A stretch of 6,013 nt of DNA from assembly GCA_013694685.1 (NCBI GenBank), contig JACDBY010000403.1, positions 1-6,013 of the forward strand, given 5' to 3'. The stretch comes from Actinomycetota bacterium (GTDB lineage: Bacteria > Actinomycetota > Thermoleophilia > Gaiellales > Gaiellaceae). How positions within the stretch are numbered: the stretch's first letter is position 1; the number at the start of each line of letters is the position of its first letter. The notes beneath the pieces were generated by a model. That model searched no databases, was not told where the DNA came from, and saw only the letters and a list, made by a program, of their open reading frames with translations. Shown here piece after piece: positions 5,158 to 6,013 of this stretch. Both the position numbers and the translations under genes were made by a program.

Positions 5158-5771
5158 TCGAGCAGCCGGCGCACGCGGTCGCGCTCGCCGTCGGTGACGT
5201 TGCGGTCGGCAAGCCGGAACGCCGCGGCCCGCGGCAGGGCGCCGACCAGACTCCCGCGCTCGAAATGACGCAGGAAGAAGCGGCAGAAGAGCGAGCCGCC
5301 CGTGCCGCCGCTCGTCGCGAGGACGACCCACGTCAGCGCGACGTCCAGCGCCCCATCGGCCATGGCGGCGTTCGTCCAATCGATCACGACCGGCCCGGCT
5401 GACGTGACGAGGACGTTCTCGGGGTGCAGATCGAGATGGACGAGCCGATCGCCCGGGCCGGCAACGGGTGATCCGGGCGGAGCCCCGATCGTGTGCAGGA
5501 GACGGTGAAGCCGAGCGAGCTCGGCCGCCTGCGCCGGGAGGAGCCACGGCCATCGTCGCAGAAGGGCGCCCATCGTCGGGCCGGGAATCCGCTCGAGGAC
5601 GAGGGCATCGTCCATGACGTCCAAGACCTGCGGCACCGGAAAGCCGCGGCTCCGCGCGTACCGCATGACCTCCGCCTCGCGATGAGGATCCCCACCGGCC
5701 TTGAACCGACGAAGGACGCGACCACCGTCGAGAGCGTAGATCTCCGAGCCGCGACCGGAAGCGAGGAGCAT
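5136..5771 (-). CDS. Small APH/choline-kinase-like phosphotransferase
   Basis: This protein of the aminoglycoside phosphotransferase superfamily would transfer phosphate from ATP to a small hydroxylated substrate, which cannot be named from sequence. The catalytic loop VHLDLHPENVLV at residues 111-122 contains the HxDxxxxN pattern (H112, D114, N119). VVIDW at 128-132 carries the metal-binding Asp, D131. The N-lobe begins with GRGSEIYALDGGRVLRRF, with K24 or a neighbouring Arg near the usual ATP-contacting position. At 211 residues it is shorter than typical members (250-350). An upstream ATG at 5822 would add 17 residues inside the preceding gene. I prefer the ATG at 5771 because the N-lobe signature begins there and it leaves a normal 20-bp gap. 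No Shine-Dalgarno site is visible, so it is probably coupled to the VOC gene. Drug-resistance function should not be assumed. Confidence 0.87.
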   Translation of the reverse strand: MLLASGRGSEIYALDGGRVLRRFKAGGDPHREAEVMRYARSRGFPVPQVLDVMDDALVLERIPGPTMGALLRRWPWLLPAQAAELARLHRLLHTIGAPPGSPVAGPGDRLVHLDLHPENVLVTSAGPVVIDWTNAAMADGALDVALTWVVLATSGGTGGSLFCRFFLRHFERGSLVGALPRAAAFRLADRNVTDGERDRVRRLLERYCAPD

Positions 5772-5791
5772 CGTCGGAGAGCCCGGACGGG

Positions 5792-6013
5792 TCAGGCGAG
5801 GAGCTCGATCCGGTTGCCCCACGGGTCGTCGACGTAGCAGCGCGTCGTACCAGCGATCTCTGTGGCGTCGGCCCAGGCGACCTCGTACCGCGCCTCGCGG
5901 AGCCGCTCGGCGAGGCGCTCGAGCTCGTCGACCGACGAGACCCGGAGCGCGGGGTGCGCTTTCGTCGCAGGCACGAACTCGGCTGAGACGCCGACGTGCA
6001 CCGCCTGCTGTCC
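5792..6013 (-). CDS. VOC-superfamily (glyoxalase/bleomycin-resistance fold) protein, C-terminal 73 residues
   Basis: The visible part is the last beta-alpha-beta-beta-beta module of a vicinal oxygen chelate protein. It reads QQAVHVGV, then AHPALRV, a helix (DELERLAERLREA), then RCYVDDPWGNRIELLA at the C-terminus. The DPWGNRIEL ending is a strong family signature, and its Glu together with His of QQAVHVGV are the likely metal ligands. The frame stays open to the window edge. A GTG at 6001 exists but would cut the module, so the gene should continue beyond 6013. The family includes glyoxalases, dioxygenases and drug-binding proteins, and substrate cannot be told here. It is followed after 20 bp by the phosphotransferase, probably in one transcript. 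Confidence 0.87.
   Translation of the reverse strand, partial: GQQAVHVGVSAEFVPATKAHPALRVSSVDELERLAERLREARYEVAWADATEIAGTTRCYVDDPWGNRIELLA

Noticed and set aside
5772..5822. Longer N-terminus for the phosphotransferase (ATG at 5822)
   Set aside because: It would overlap the VOC gene by 31 bp, and the added residues do not belong to the kinase N-lobe.

Overview
The window is GC-rich bacterial DNA, and every gene that can be supported lies on the minus strand. The long plus-strand reading frames are antisense shadows of high-GC coding sequence. Gene content (mnmA, a DUF948-like membrane protein, alaS, ruvX in that order), GTG starts, poor Shine-Dalgarno sites and apparent leaderless promoters point to an actinobacterium. 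My best guess, made from recall and not tested by a search, is a deep branch such as Thermoleophilia.

Read in the direction of transcription (from high to low coordinates), the window opens with the C-terminal part of a VOC/glyoxalase-fold protein (5792-6013, cut by the window edge). A small APH/choline-kinase-like phosphotransferase (5136-5771) follows 20 bp later. A 15-16 bp interrupted hairpin spans the phosphotransferase stop codon and may act as a terminator. Then comes a gap of about 400 bp without a credible gene (4732-5135). It is dense in ordered non-coding structure: a 12-bp perfect palindrome, four 11-bp direct repeats in helical phase, a 10-bp direct repeat, and a 13-bp-stem hairpin with a 4-nt loop.

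Downstream is a housekeeping cluster: mnmA (tRNA U34 2-thiolation, 3472-4731), a single-pass membrane protein with a strict Pro-X tail (2876-3460), alaS (alanyl-tRNA synthetase, 246-2798) and ruvX (YqgF family, 1-249, cut by the window start). mnmA and the membrane gene are 11 bp apart. alaS and ruvX overlap by 4 bp. alaS and mnmA each carry a TANNNT -10 hexamer at exactly -12 to -7 from the start codon, which predicts leaderless mRNAs and a separate internal promoter for alaS. Two genes serve tRNA function (modification and charging), and ruvX is the usual follower of alaS in many bacteria.

The most unusual protein feature is an N-terminal extension of about 75 residues on MnmA. It resembles a shortened NifU/IscU scaffold domain that has lost every cysteine ligand, while the MnmA part has the CxxC plus C pattern associated with Fe-S-dependent thiolases. 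I see no tRNA, rRNA, CRISPR array, insertion sequence or phage gene.
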